Assembly: GCF_013282575.1 (NCBI RefSeq)
Contig: NZ_JAAAYE010000013.1
Coordinates: forward strand, 1 to 64,000
DNA length: 64,000 nt
Origin: Paraburkholderia sp. NMBU_R16
Lineage (GTDB): Bacteria > Pseudomonadota > Gammaproteobacteria > Burkholderiales > Burkholderiaceae
Direction: 5' to 3'
Shown here: positions 17,387-26,997 of the stretch, one piece after another
How the letters are laid out: the number at the start of each line of letters is the position of its first letter
How positions within the stretch are numbered: position 1 is the stretch's first letter
Made by a program: the position numbers and the translations under genes
The notes under the pieces: generated by a model
Databases searched by the model: none
The model's input: only the letters and a program-made list of their open reading frames with translations
What the model was told of the DNA's origin: nothing

Positions 17387-18019
17387 ATGAACCAGCTCAA
17401 AATCAAACGTGATCCCGAGGGCACCCGGCGCCGGATTCTGCTGGCGGCGGCTGAGGAATTCGCAAATGGTGGCTTGTTCGGCGCCCGTGTCGATCAGATC
17501 GCCCGTCGCGCGGAAACCAACGAGCGCATGCTCTATTACTACTTCGGCAGTAAGGAGCAGCTTTTCACGGCTGTTTTGGAGCACGCGTTCAGCGCACTGA
17601 CGGAGGCCGAAAAGGCCCTCGATCTGTCCGGCATCGCCCCCGTGGAAGCCATGACGCGCCTTGCCCACTTCGTCTGGGACTACTACCGCGATCATCCGGA
17701 GTTGTTGCGTCTCGTCAACAACGAAAATCTCCACGAGGCGCGCTATCTGCAGAAATCGACGCAGATTCGCGACATGATCTCGCCGATCGTCGCAACGCTG
17801 TCGTCGATTCTCGAGCGGGGCCAGCGGGCTGGACTCTTTCGCGCGAACGTGGACCCGCTGCGCTTTTACGTGACGCTCTCGGGCCTCGGCTATTACATCG
17901 TCTCCAACCGTTTCACGCTGCAGGCCACGCTAGGCCGCGATTTCGATACGCCCGCGGAGCGCAGCGAAATCGTGCGCATGAATACCGAACTGCTGCTCGC
18001 ATACCTGATGCGGCGTTGA
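17387..18019 (+). CDS. TetR/AcrR-family transcriptional regulator
   Basis: This 210-residue protein has the TetR DNA-binding domain at its N-terminus, with the helix-turn-helix in GARVDQIARRAETNERMLYY and the usual YYFGSKEQLF segment. The C-terminal ligand domain is of the TetR_C type found in regulators of fatty-acid and aromatic catabolism. AAAGG precedes the ATG. The gene is divergent from rsxB and convergent with phaZ. Its target is unknown, and control of its own promoter or of rsxB-nth is possible by position. Confidence 0.9.
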   Translation: MNQLKIKRDPEGTRRRILLAAAEEFANGGLFGARVDQIARRAETNERMLYYYFGSKEQLFTAVLEHAFSALTEAEKALDLSGIAPVEAMTRLAHFVWDYYRDHPELLRLVNNENLHEARYLQKSTQIRDMISPIVATLSSILERGQRAGLFRANVDPLRFYVTLSGLGYYIVSNRFTLQATLGRDFDTPAERSEIVRMNTELLLAYLMRR

Positions 18020-18044
18020 AACGGCAAAGGCGCCGAATAATGGC

Positions 18045-18068
18045 AACGGGCGGCCTAGGCCGCCCGTT
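18045..18068. terminator. palindromic terminator between convergent genes
   Basis: A perfect 24-base palindrome (12-bp arms, very GC-rich) lies between the ends of the TetR gene and phaZ, which converge. It lacks a T run on either side, so efficient intrinsic termination is uncertain. Confidence 0.5.
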
Positions 18069-18101
18069 CGACGAAGCACCGGTAAAAGCGATGGCGTCGG
18101 C

Positions 18102-19379
18102 TCAAGCCTCTACAGGCTCGGCTTTGTGTCTGGACTCCTTGTTGTGCTCGAGGATGAAATCGCGCAGTTGCGGATAGATGATCGTGCGCCAGCGCCGGCC
18201 CGAGAAAATGCCGTAGTGGCCGCACTTTTCCGCCGTGAAATGGCGTTTGCGTGCTGCCGGAATCCCCTTGCACAGTTGATGCGCGGCGCGCGTCTGTCCG
18301 CAGCCCGAGATGTCGTCGAGCTCACCTTCGATCGTGAAGAGGGCCGTGCGCTTGATGTCCTGGGGGCGCACCAGCTCGCCATCGATTTCCCATGTGCCCT
18401 CGGCCAGGCGGAATTCCTGGAACACGATGCGGATGGTGTCGAGGTAATACTCGGCCGCCATATCGAGGACAGCGTTGTACTCATCGTAAAAGCTGCGATG
18501 CGCTTCCGCGTCTTCCTCGTCGCCGCGCAGCAGGCTTTGATAGAAATCCCAATGCGAGGCGGCATGGCGCTCGGGGTTCATCGCCACGAAGCCCGAATGC
18601 TGAAGGAAGCCGGGATAGACGTGACGCCCGACGCCGGGGTAGTTTTGCGGCACCGTGTGGATCACGTTGTTCTCGAACCACTCATACGAGTGCTGCATCG
18701 CCAGCGAGTTCACCGACGTGGGGCTGCTGCGCGCATCGATCGGTCCGCCCATCATCGTCATCGTGCGCGGTGTGTCCTCGCCGCGGCTCGCCATCAACGA
18801 GATGGCAGCCAGCACCGGCACGGTCGGCTGACAGACCGACAGCACGTGCAGATCCTTCGCGCCGATATAGCGGATGAACTCCTGAATGTAGGCGACGTAG
18901 TCGTCCAGATGGAACGGACCGTTCTCGATCGGGACCATTCGTGCATCGATCCAGTCCGTGATGTAGACCTTGTGGTCCTGCAACAACGTGCGGACCGTAT
19001 CGCGCAGCAGCGTCGAATGATGGCCCGACAGCGGTGCGCATACGAGCACGACCGGTTCGTCCTTCAACTGTGCGACAGCCTCGCTATCGTCGGCGAACCG
19101 CTTGAAACGCAGCAGACGGCAAAACGGCTTCTCGACGATCGTCTGTTCGATGATCGGGATGTTGTGGCCGTCCTTGACGATCTGGCGAATGTTGAACTCC
19201 GGCTTTTCGTAATCTTTTCCGAGCCGATAGAGCAACTCGTAGGCGGCGGAAAACCGGGTGGCACCCGGCACATAGGCCATCGGGCTCGCCGGGTTCGCGA
19301 ATGAGCGTGAGGCGGCCTGGGCCCAGGCCGTCAACGGATACAAGAGCGCGCGCTGAAATTCGTAGAGCTGGTAAAGCAT
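18102..19379 (-). CDS. phaZ: intracellular poly(3-hydroxybutyrate) depolymerase
   Basis: This 425-residue enzyme breaks down the bacterium's own PHB granules during carbon limitation. It opens MLYQLYEFQRALLYPLTAWA, the family start, and has the nucleophile Cys183 in LSVCQPTVPVL instead of the Ser of extracellular depolymerases, as reported for PhaZa1 of Ralstonia eutropha. There is no signal peptide. It implies that this organism makes PHB. The gene is on the same strand as the GH15 gene but 292 bp away, so it is probably transcribed alone. Confidence 0.94.
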   Translation of the reverse strand: MLYQLYEFQRALLYPLTAWAQAASRSFANPASPMAYVPGATRFSAAYELLYRLGKDYEKPEFNIRQIVKDGHNIPIIEQTIVEKPFCRLLRFKRFADDSEAVAQLKDEPVVLVCAPLSGHHSTLLRDTVRTLLQDHKVYITDWIDARMVPIENGPFHLDDYVAYIQEFIRYIGAKDLHVLSVCQPTVPVLAAISLMASRGEDTPRTMTMMGGPIDARSSPTSVNSLAMQHSYEWFENNVIHTVPQNYPGVGRHVYPGFLQHSGFVAMNPERHAASHWDFYQSLLRGDEEDAEAHRSFYDEYNAVLDMAAEYYLDTIRIVFQEFRLAEGTWEIDGELVRPQDIKRTALFTIEGELDDISGCGQTRAAHQLCKGIPAARKRHFTAEKCGHYGIFSGRRWRTIIYPQLRDFILEHNKESRHKAEPVEA

Positions 19380-19671
19380 GGTGAAAGGCTCCCGCGTGTG
19401 GTGACTGAGGTATTACGCGGCGTTTCGGCGTCGCGGCATGCCGTTGCTGAAAAAGTCTGCCTAATTCCGAAGCGGCTCGTCGATGATATAGGACAAACAT
19501 GACTAGCTGCAACGCAGCAAATTCTCAACCAGGCCCGGGATTTTCCCGTATGCAGTATTGCACTAGGGGCCGACATGCGTTATGACCGAAGGCCGATTGA
19601 AAGATTTCACCGAATGCCGCATGAGCGGCACGGCGCTGGCGCGGCACGCGCGGCGGGCGCCTTGCCGGCGT

Positions 19672-21558
19672 TCATGCGGCATTGCTGCTTTCCTTCGATT
19701 GCGAGCCGTTTCGCGGATGGCCGGTGGCATGCGTCATTTCCTGCTCGTGCCGCATGAGATTCAAGCCCGTGTGCACGAGCGCAACATGCGAGAAAGCTTG
19801 CGGAAAATTGCCTGTGAAGCGCTTGACGCGAGGATCGTATTCCTCGGCGAGCAGGCCGACATCGTTCGCGAGGGCCACGAGGCGCTCATACATGGCATGC
19901 GCTTCGTCGCCCCGGCCCTGCAGCATCAAATTGTCGACGAACCAGAAACTGCAGGCCAGGAACGTGCCTTCGCCCGGCGGCAAACCGTCATCGACATCGG
20001 ACGTGTGATAGCGCACGACGAGCCCGTCGCGCAGCAGCGTGCGCTCGATGGCATCGACCGTCGAGGCGACGCGCGGGTCGCCCGGCGGTAAGAATCCGAT
20101 GAGCGGGATCAGCAGCAGGCTGGCGTCGAGGTCGTCGCCGCCGTAGACCTGCGTGAATGCATTGCGCTCCGGGTTGAAGCCGTGGCGGCAGACATCGGCA
20201 TGGATGGTGTCCCGGAGTTCGCGCCAATGCGCCACGGGCCCGTCCAGCTCGAACTTTTCCGCCGATTTGATCGCGCGATCGAAGGCAACCCACGTCATGA
20301 CCTTGGAGAAGGTGAAATGGCGCCGGCCGCTGCGCACCTCCCAGAGCCCTTCGTCCGGTTCTTGCCAGATCGTTTCCAGATGGTCGAGCATGACGCGCTG
20401 CAGGGCCCACACCGATTCGTTCGTGTGCAAGCCGCCGACGCGCGCCAGATGCAGCGCATTCATCACTTCGCCGTACACGTCGAGCTGCAGTTGGCCGACC
20501 GCCTTGTTGCCGATGCGCACTGGTTTCGCGCCGAGATAGCCCGGCAGCCAGTCGATCTCGGATTCCGGCAGCCGCCGTTCCCCGGCGAGCCCATACATGA
20601 TCTGGACCTGCGCCGGCGAGCCGGCCAACGCGCGTTCGAGCCAGGATCGCCACGCGCGCGCTTCGTCGTAATAACCGCAGCGCATGAGCGCGAGCAACGT
20701 GATCGTTGCATCGCGCAACCAGCAGTAGCGGTAGTCCCAATTGCGCGTGCCGCCCAACAGCTCGGGCAGCGATGTCGTCGGCGCGGCGACGATTCCGCCC
20801 GTCGGCGCGTAGGCGAGCGCCTTGAGCGTGATCAATGAGCGCGTGATCGGCGCAGCGTAGCGGCCCGTTACCTGGCAGCGCGCCGTCCAGTCGTGCCAAT
20901 GATTCTCCGTACGCGCGAGTGCCGAGAACGGATCGGTTGCCGGGGGCATGCGCTCATGCGATGACGAATACGCGAGCGTAAACGGTATGCGCTCGCCCTC
21001 GGACACCGTGAAATCGGCGACCGTGTGCATGTTCTCGCCATGCAATTCGACATCGGTGCGCAAGACGGCCATGTCCGGTCCCACGACGGCGCGTATGCCG
21101 TTGCCATGCGTGAGTCGCGTCACCCAGGGTACCGAGAACCCGTAATCGAATCGCAGTGTGAGCGACAGGCGCATCGGCACGCGGCCGCGCCGGCCGATGA
21201 CGATGCGCACGAGCTCGGACCAGCCGTTGCCGGGCGGCATGAAATCGACCACGGTGACGGCGCCTTCGGCCGTTTCGTAGTCGGTTTCAAGGACCAACGT
21301 GCCGTCACGGTAGCGTCGGCGGCTTGCCTGCACCTCGCCTGCCGGGGCGAGTTGCCAGGAGCCGTGTTCGGGCGCGCCGAGCAGCGCGGCGAAGCAGGCG
21401 GCGCTGTCGAAGCGCGGCCAGCAGAGCCAGTCGACCGAACCGTCGCGGGAAATGAGCGCGGCCGTGTGGCCGTCGCCGACGAGCGCATAGTCTTCGATGA
21501 GTGCGGGCATGTCGTGTCGTAAGCGATAGGCGCCGATGCGGCCATGGGTCATTGCCAT
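19672..21558 (-). CDS. glycoside hydrolase family 15 protein (glucoamylase/trehalase-like)
   Basis: This 628-residue protein has an N-terminal beta-sandwich (about residues 15-210) and a GH15 (alpha/alpha)6 barrel. Typical segments are IEDYALVGDGHTAALISRDG near the start, GTRNWDYRYCWLRDA at the barrel entrance, and FLACSFWFVDNL near the end. GH15 enzymes release glucose from alpha-glucosides, and bacterial relatives include trehalases. There is no signal peptide, so it probably acts on internal glycogen or trehalose. GGGAACG precedes the ATG. It is divergent from the small gene at 21710. Confidence 0.9.
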   Translation of the reverse strand: MAMTHGRIGAYRLRHDMPALIEDYALVGDGHTAALISRDGSVDWLCWPRFDSAACFAALLGAPEHGSWQLAPAGEVQASRRRYRDGTLVLETDYETAEGAVTVVDFMPPGNGWSELVRIVIGRRGRVPMRLSLTLRFDYGFSVPWVTRLTHGNGIRAVVGPDMAVLRTDVELHGENMHTVADFTVSEGERIPFTLAYSSSHERMPPATDPFSALARTENHWHDWTARCQVTGRYAAPITRSLITLKALAYAPTGGIVAAPTTSLPELLGGTRNWDYRYCWLRDATITLLALMRCGYYDEARAWRSWLERALAGSPAQVQIMYGLAGERRLPESEIDWLPGYLGAKPVRIGNKAVGQLQLDVYGEVMNALHLARVGGLHTNESVWALQRVMLDHLETIWQEPDEGLWEVRSGRRHFTFSKVMTWVAFDRAIKSAEKFELDGPVAHWRELRDTIHADVCRHGFNPERNAFTQVYGGDDLDASLLLIPLIGFLPPGDPRVASTVDAIERTLLRDGLVVRYHTSDVDDGLPPGEGTFLACSFWFVDNLMLQGRGDEAHAMYERLVALANDVGLLAEEYDPRVKRFTGNFPQAFSHVALVHTGLNLMRHEQEMTHATGHPRNGSQSKESSNAA

Positions 21559-21709
21559 CGTTCCCGGCTGCTGGCTACAATCGAACTCCGGGGATCAAGG
21601 CTGAAAGTGCGCTGTCGAACGAAGATGCAAGCGGGAATAACACCGCGTGCGCGGCGCGCTTTGGCCAGTCATGCTTCTGTGACGCTCATTCACTACAAGG
21701 ATTGACGCC

Positions 21710-21955
21710 ATGCAGAACCCGTCCAAAACCGATTGCATCGCTATTCTGTCCGCCGCTCGCGAACTTCGCGACGGCAGCTTGATTTCCCTCGATCCACAGG
21801 CGCTCGGCTTGTCGCGCAACGGCATGGATACCGCCATGGCGTTTCTGCTCGAGCGCGCCTGCTTCACGTCGCACCAGCAAGCCGATGGTCATTATGCGGT
21901 CGGCGCGCTTTCGCTGCAGGGAAAGCTGCGGCTCGAGCAACTTGCCAACGGATGA
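21710..21955 (+). CDS. small hypothetical protein, 81 aa
   Basis: This 81-residue protein is not recognised. AAGGA lies ten bases upstream of the ATG, and the frame has normal codon use. It is a soluble, helical protein (SAARELRDGSLISLDPQALG) with a winged-helix-like amount of alternating helices and a final LSLQGKLRLEQL strand/helix. It could be a small DNA- or protein-binding factor, but nothing specific supports that. It is divergent from the GH15 gene and convergent with the DUF3096 gene. Confidence 0.65.
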   Translation: MQNPSKTDCIAILSAARELRDGSLISLDPQALGLSRNGMDTAMAFLLERACFTSHQQADGHYAVGALSLQGKLRLEQLANG

Positions 21956-21994
21956 AGTCGACCGAACCGGCGGCCCGCCGACGCCCGGGCCGCG

Positions 21995-22153
21995 TCAGAA
22001 CCGCAAGTGCTGCGATGCCGGGCCGAACAACCCCAGTAATCCGATGATGATGAGGTAAAGCGCAACGATGTAGTTCAGGAGTCGCGGCACGATCAGAATC
22101 AGGATGCCGGCGATCAGCGCGGCAAGCGGTCCCAGACTGACTGAAATATTCAT
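21995..22153 (-). CDS. DUF3096 small membrane protein, 52 aa
   Basis: This 52-residue protein is shorter than usual gene-finding limits. It reads MNISVSLGPLAALIAGILIL, then IVPRLLNYIVALYLIIIGLL, then a short polar tail. The two hydrophobic helices separated by IVPRLLNYIV fit the DUF3096 family, small inner-membrane proteins of unknown role. It converges on the 81-residue gene, with 39 bp between the stops. GAGG upstream of the ATG is a modest ribosome-binding site. Confidence 0.85.
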   Translation of the reverse strand: MNISVSLGPLAALIAGILILIVPRLLNYIVALYLIIIGLLGLFGPASQHLRF

Positions 22154-22231
22154 GGCGAAGCCTCGCACAGATTGATCGGATGGGCGCTTTGCGCTCGCGG
22201 CGATGGTGAGCCTCTCGACGAAGGAGCTTCG

Positions 22232-23581
22232 ATGCCGAGTCAGCTTTCCTCGGTCCGACCGCCAGGGCGGCCGGCCTTGCCCTGCGTTTTGTCGTGCCTT
22301 TCGTTCGGCCTGGCGCAGGTGCGGGCCGGCACTCGAGGGTCAGACAGCGATTCGCGTGCCCGTACCCTCAGAGCCGTGTCGGGCCGAAAAGGTTTCGCGC
22401 TCACTTCGGCCCTGGCGGCCGCGGCGGTGCTCGCGGTGGTGTCCTCGGCGGCGCGTGCCGGCGGTGACGCGCAAGGGGCCACCAGCTATGACCTGCTCGT
22501 CGGCACCTACACGAATACCGGTAAGAGCAACGGCATCCACGTCTATCGGTTCGATCCGCAAAGCGGCTCCGTGTCGCCGCTGTCGTCCGTACAAACGGTC
22601 AATCCATCGTATCTGGTCGTCGGTCGCGGCAACCGGACTGTCTATGCGGTGAACGAACTGCCCGGAGACAGCGGCCCGGCCACTGAGCACGGCGGCGTCA
22701 GTGCGTTCTCGTTCGATGCGGCGAGCGGGCAGTTGAAGCTGCTCGACCAGGTTTCGTCGCAAGGCAACGATCCTTGTTATCTGAGCCTCTCGCCCGACGG
22801 CAGGTATCTGTTCGTGGCGAATTACTCGGTCGCCTCCGATCCGGGCGGCAGCTTCGGCGTGCTTCCGGTAAAGGGTGACGGCAGCCTCGGCAACGCGGTG
22901 CTGAGCGTCCATCACGACGGTCGCGGCCCGGTGAAGGGGAGGCAGGACAGCGCGCATGTCCATTCGACGGTCATGTCGCCCGACGGGCGCTACCTCTTCG
23001 CGCAAGACCTCGGCACCGACAAACTCTACGTCTACCGATACACGCCGGATGGCAGCCGCGGCCTGCTGAGCCCCACCGAGCCGCGATACGTGCAAATGGG
23101 AGCCGGTTCGGGCCCGCGGCACCTCGTCTTCGACGCGCTCGGTAAATATGCCTATCTGACGAGCGAGCTCGCCGCAACCGTGACGGTGCTGCGATACCGC
23201 GATGGCACACTGGAAACGCTGCAGACGCTGCCGCTCGCCGCGCCCGGTTTCAAGGGCAAGCAAGGCGCGGCTGCAGTTCACCTGTCACCCGATGGACGCT
23301 TTCTCTACGCGTCGAATCGCGGGGACGCGAATGAAATCGTGATTTTTGCAGTGAATTCGGGCGATGGGAGGCTGACGCCCGTCGGCCGCCAGTCGACGCT
23401 CGGACGGACGCCGCGGGAGTTCGCGATCGACCCGAGCGGTCATTGGCTCATCGTCGGTAACCAGGAAAGCGATACCGCGTATGTTTTTCGGCGCGACCCG
23501 CAGACCGGGAAGCTCGAGCCGAACCCGGCGCGGCTCGATATCGGGGCACCCGTGGATTTCAAGTTCACCCCTGCGTCATGA
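22232..23581 (+). CDS. secreted beta-propeller lactonase-family protein
   Basis: This 449-residue protein belongs to the 6-phosphogluconolactonase/3-carboxymuconate-cyclase-like beta-propeller family (YbhE/Pgl type). Repeated blade motifs are visible, such as LSPDGRYLFVANY, MSPDGRYLFAQDL and LSPDGRFLYASNR. A hydrophobic, signal-like stretch ending SSAARA lies near residue 80, so the mature part is probably periplasmic. The start with the best ribosome-binding site (GAAGGAG) is the ATG at 22232, but that puts an unusual 48-residue leader before the signal. A GTG at 22376 would give a normal signal peptide and is a real alternative. A periplasmic location argues against a role in the pentose phosphate pathway. 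Confidence 0.8.
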   Translation: MPSQLSSVRPPGRPALPCVLSCLSFGLAQVRAGTRGSDSDSRARTLRAVSGRKGFALTSALAAAAVLAVVSSAARAGGDAQGATSYDLLVGTYTNTGKSNGIHVYRFDPQSGSVSPLSSVQTVNPSYLVVGRGNRTVYAVNELPGDSGPATEHGGVSAFSFDAASGQLKLLDQVSSQGNDPCYLSLSPDGRYLFVANYSVASDPGGSFGVLPVKGDGSLGNAVLSVHHDGRGPVKGRQDSAHVHSTVMSPDGRYLFAQDLGTDKLYVYRYTPDGSRGLLSPTEPRYVQMGAGSGPRHLVFDALGKYAYLTSELAATVTVLRYRDGTLETLQTLPLAAPGFKGKQGAAAVHLSPDGRFLYASNRGDANEIVIFAVNSGDGRLTPVGRQSTLGRTPREFAIDPSGHWLIVGNQESDTAYVFRRDPQTGKLEPNPARLDIGAPVDFKFTPAS

Positions 23582-23889
23582 TGGCGTGACGAATCGCTCG
23601 AGCGGCGCGCATACAAAGAGAGCCTGCGCATCAGAGCACACGCGCAGGCTCGAAGCTACCGCCTCACGGGGGGCGGGGCGGCAGGGGATGAAACGGCGCC
23701 GGATCGCTGTGCGCCAGCCATTCCGGCCTGCGTTGGGTATGCAATGCCCATGCCGGCTCATACATGCGGACGCCGCAAGCGCGCCGCATCGCGGGTCGCA
23801 GCGGCGCTCACTTCCGATGCGCCTGCCGCGAGGTGGCACGACCCGCTAGTTCTTGCAACCCGCGCGCAGCTTTTACCGCAAGGCGTCCA
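23582..23889. other. 308-bp gap between convergent genes
   Basis: The only gap above 300 bases. It holds the inverted repeat listed separately and a 33-codon minus-strand frame (23664-23765, opening MYEPAWALHTQRRPEWLAHS) that has no ribosome-binding site and no recognised relative. I see no RNA gene or mobile element in it. Confidence 0.5.
23620..23651 (-). terminator. candidate terminator downstream of ftsK
   Basis: A perfect 10-bp stem (23620-23629 with 23642-23651) and a 12-base loop are followed on the minus strand by a short T-rich run (TCTTTGT). It lies between the convergent lactonase and ftsK genes and is closer to the former, so it may serve either. Confidence 0.4.
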
Positions 23890-26800
23890 TCATTGCTCCG
23901 GTCCCGGCGGGGCCAGGACTTCGCGGCTGCCGTTGACGCTCATCGAAGAGACGAGGCCCGCGGCCTCCATCTGTTCGACCAGCCGCGCAGCCCGGTTGTA
24001 GCCGATGCGCAGCTGCCGCTGCACTGAAGAAATCGAGGCGCGGCGCGTACGCACGACGAAGGCCACCGCCTCGTCGTAAAGCGGATCGGCCTCGGCGTCG
24101 GGCGCATCGCCGAAAAGGTCTTGAGGCGCGCCTTCGGTCGCCGGACCGTCGAGTATCCCGTCTTCGTACTGCGGCTCGCCGAATTGCTTCAGATGCTCGA
24201 CGACGCGGTGGACTTCCTCGTCGGCGACGAATGCCCCATGGACGCGCTGCGGGTAGCCCGTACCGGGCGGCAGAAACAGCATATCGCCTTGCCCGAGCAG
24301 CGATTCGGCGCCCATCTGGTCGAGAATCGTACGGGAATCGATTTTCGACGAAACCTGGAAGGCCACGCGGGTAGGAATATTGGCCTTGATGAGCCCGGTA
24401 ATGACGTCGACGGACGGACGCTGCGTGGCGAGAATCAGATGGATGCCCGCTGCACGGGCCTTTTGCGCGAGACGCGCGATCAGCTCTTCGATCTTCTTGC
24501 CGGCCACCATCATGAGGTCGGCCAGCTCGTCGATGACGACGACGATGAGCGGCAGCGTCGAAAGCGGCTCGGGGGCGTCCGGTGTCAGCGAGAACGGGTT
24601 CGTCAACTTTTTCCCGGCTGCGTCCGCGTCGCGCACCTTCTGGTTGAACCCCGCGAGATTGCGCACGCCGACGGCCGACATCAGCCGATAGCGCTTTTCC
24701 ATTTCGCCGACGCACCAGTTGAGCGCGTTGGCGGCGAGCTTCATGTCCGTGACCACGGGCGCGAGCAGGTGCGGGATGCCTTCGTAGACCGACAGCTCGA
24801 GCATCTTCGGGTCGATCATGATGAGCCGCACTTCTTCGGGTGTCGCCTGGTAGAGCAGCGAAAGAATCATCGCGTTGATCGCCACCGATTTTCCGGAACC
24901 GGTCGTGCCCGCAACGAGCATGTGCGGCGCTTTCGCCAGATCGGTGACCACGGGGTGGCCCGTGATGTCCTTGCCCATCGCGATCGTCAGCTTCGAACCC
25001 GAGCCGCGATAGGCGTCGGCCTCGAGAATCTCCGAGAGGCGGATCGTCTGGCGCTTCGCGTTCGGCAGTTCGAGCCCCATGCAAGTCTTGCCGGGGATGG
25101 TTTCGACGACCCGCACCGATGTGAGGCCGAGCCCGCGCGACAGGTCCTTCATGAGGCCGACGATCTGACTGCCGCGCACGCCGAGCGCCGGCTCGACCTC
25201 GAAGCGCGTGATGACGGGGCCCGCTGTGGCACCGACGACGGTCACAGGCACCTTGAACTCCTGCAGCCGTTGCTCGATCAATTGGCCGGTCTGGGCGAGG
25301 CGCTCGTCGGAGACGGGCTCGGCCTGAGCCGTGGCGCGCGCGAGCAGCTCGAGCGGGGGTAACTCGGTCGGCGTTGCAGCAGGCGCGTGGAACGCGAATT
25401 CGGCTGCGCCGTGGCCACGCAGAGATGCGCGCGAGCCGGAAGCCGCCGGCGCGCTGGCTTCTGCGATCACGGGCGTGCGCTCGGGTAAGCGTCCGGCTGG
25501 TGGCGTCTCGGTAGCGCGCGTTTCGGCAGACGCTCTTTCGGCGGAAGCTGTTTCAGCGAACGATAGCTCTGCCCAAGGGGCGTCTGGCGAAGTTAGGTCC
25601 TCGGAGGACGCATCGGATGGAGCGGCTTCGGCAGACGATGTCTCGGCGAACGGCATTTCCGCTGCAGGTGCCTCGGCGCGCGATGCTGGCACGGATGGTG
25701 TTTCCGGGGGGAGCGCATCGTCATCTAGTGCTTCGACGTGCGGTGCGCTGGCTGGCGGGACGTCACGGAAGGGCGGGTCGTCGGCCGTTGTTCCGACATG
25801 GCGCTCGGCGCTATCGAACGGCGGCGCGGGAACCGGTTCGCGCGCCGTTTCGCATTCGGTCGGCGGTTCGGGCGTCATCGGCTGCGGCGCGTTGACGGGC
25901 GCCTCTGGCGATGCGGCCTGCGACGCGCTCGGCGCCTCCGGCGCCCGCTCGGAAGCGTCATCGCGAGCGGCCGACGCTCCGCGCCGCGCAAGACTGACGC
26001 CGGCAAGCGCCGTCCATTGCGCGGCGTTTGCTTCGATTGCGCGCAGCGTTTCGAGCGCACCGGGCGATGGCGCGGGCGTCGCGGCATGCTCGGGTGCGAC
26101 GTTGGCGATATCGAAGTCGATGGGCGCACGCGCAGGACGTGGACCTGCATTTGCCAAAGCGGCTGCCGGTCCGCGGGCCGGCAGCGTCTGAGCCGATTTA
26201 CCGGCACGCGAGAAGCCCGTCGATGCGCTCGCAGGGGCGCCCGTCAGCGTTTGCGGTCGAATTGCAGGTCGTCTCGGTACTGCGTCGGTGGCCGACGCTT
26301 TGCGCCCGGCCGATAGGGTTTTTGCCGCCGCGGGCGATGCCGCGGCGGCGCTCGGGCGAATCGTCGACGTGGCGGGAGGCTGCCATGCGGTCGGTCGCGC
26401 GTATCGCCCAGTCGGTTTCGGCGCCATCGGATTCACCGTCGCGAGGCGCGCGGAGTTGCTCGTCGCGCGTGAACGGGGCGCTTCGTCGCGCGCGACGCTT
26501 GGCATGCGCGAGGGCTGAGCGCGTTGCCCCGCGCGGCCGAGGCGAAGGCCCAGGCCTAGGCCGAACGCTCGATCGGCCGCGGCGAGCGTCTCGAGCCAGC
26601 GAAAACCAAGCAGCCAGGGCAGTGCGACGACCAGCAGCGCGAGCATCAGCAGCGGCGCGCCGATGCGCCCGGCGAGGCGGCCCGCGCCGCTCATCACCCA
26701 GTGCCCGAGGGCATCGCCGACAGGCGAGAAGAGCGCGGCTTCGAGCGCGCAACTCGCGGCGAGCACGCACACGAAGCCGAGCCATAGGCGAATCGTCCCG

Positions 26801-26910
26801 GGGCCGCGCAAGCCATCGCCGCCGGGTAGCGCCGCCTTGATCAGGCGCCACAAAAAGGGAAGAAACCAGAAGGCAGAGACGCCGAACCAGCCCAGAACGA
26901 CCGTATGCAT
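23890..26910 (-). CDS. ftsK: FtsK/SpoIIIE-family DNA translocase
   Basis: This 1006-residue protein pumps chromosomal DNA at the division septum. The ATPase carries Walker A GTTGSGKS near residue 665 and Walker [10 protein letters not shown] near residue 790. The C-terminal gamma winged helix (about 942-1006, [20 protein letters not shown]) reads KOPS sequences and activates XerCD. A Pro/Ala/Glu-rich linker of about 400 residues joins the two parts. The membrane domain starts directly at the equivalent of helix 2 and shows three segments instead of four. The frame is open for 87 bases further upstream but has no ATG, GTG or TTG there, and the ATG lacks a ribosome-binding site. Confidence 0.9.
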   Translation of the reverse strand: MHTVVLGWFGVSAFWFLPFLWRLIKAALPGGDGLRGPGTIRLWLGFVCVLAASCALEAALFSPVGDALGHWVMSGAGRLAGRIGAPLLMLALLVVALPWLLGFRWLETLAAADRAFGLGLGLRLGRAGQRAQPSRMPSVARDEAPRSRATSNSARLATVNPMAPKPTGRYARPTAWQPPATSTIRPSAAAASPAAAKTLSAGRKASATDAVPRRPAIRPQTLTGAPASASTGFSRAGKSAQTLPARGPAAALANAGPRPARAPIDFDIANVAPEHAATPAPSPGALETLRAIEANAAQWTALAGVSLARRGASAARDDASERAPEAPSASQAASPEAPVNAPQPMTPEPPTECETAREPVPAPPFDSAERHVGTTADDPPFRDVPPASAPHVEALDDDALPPETPSVPASRAEAPAAEMPFAETSSAEAAPSDASSEDLTSPDAPWAELSFAETASAERASAETRATETPPAGRLPERTPVIAEASAPAASGSRASLRGHGAAEFAFHAPAATPTELPPLELLARATAQAEPVSDERLAQTGQLIEQRLQEFKVPVTVVGATAGPVITRFEVEPALGVRGSQIVGLMKDLSRGLGLTSVRVVETIPGKTCMGLELPNAKRQTIRLSEILEADAYRGSGSKLTIAMGKDITGHPVVTDLAKAPHMLVAGTTGSGKSVAINAMILSLLYQATPEEVRLIMIDPKMLELSVYEGIPHLLAPVVTDMKLAANALNWCVGEMEKRYRLMSAVGVRNLAGFNQKVRDADAAGKKLTNPFSLTPDAPEPLSTLPLIVVVIDELADLMMVAGKKIEELIARLAQKARAAGIHLILATQRPSVDVITGLIKANIPTRVAFQVSSKIDSRTILDQMGAESLLGQGDMLFLPPGTGYPQRVHGAFVADEEVHRVVEHLKQFGEPQYEDGILDGPATEGAPQDLFGDAPDAEADPLYDEAVAFVVRTRRASISSVQRQLRIGYNRAARLVEQMEAAGLVSSMSVNGSREVLAPPGPEQ

Positions 26911-26997
26911 GCGAGAGCGAGAACGAGACGAGGAAGCGCCAAACCCGGCGAGTTTAACCGTTAGCAGGCCGCAACGCTTCGGTTGCCGGCCCGATGC

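Noticed and set aside
23664-23765. 33-codon minus-strand frame in the gap before ftsK
   Set aside because: No ribosome-binding site and no recognised relative; it stays as a remark in the gap entry.
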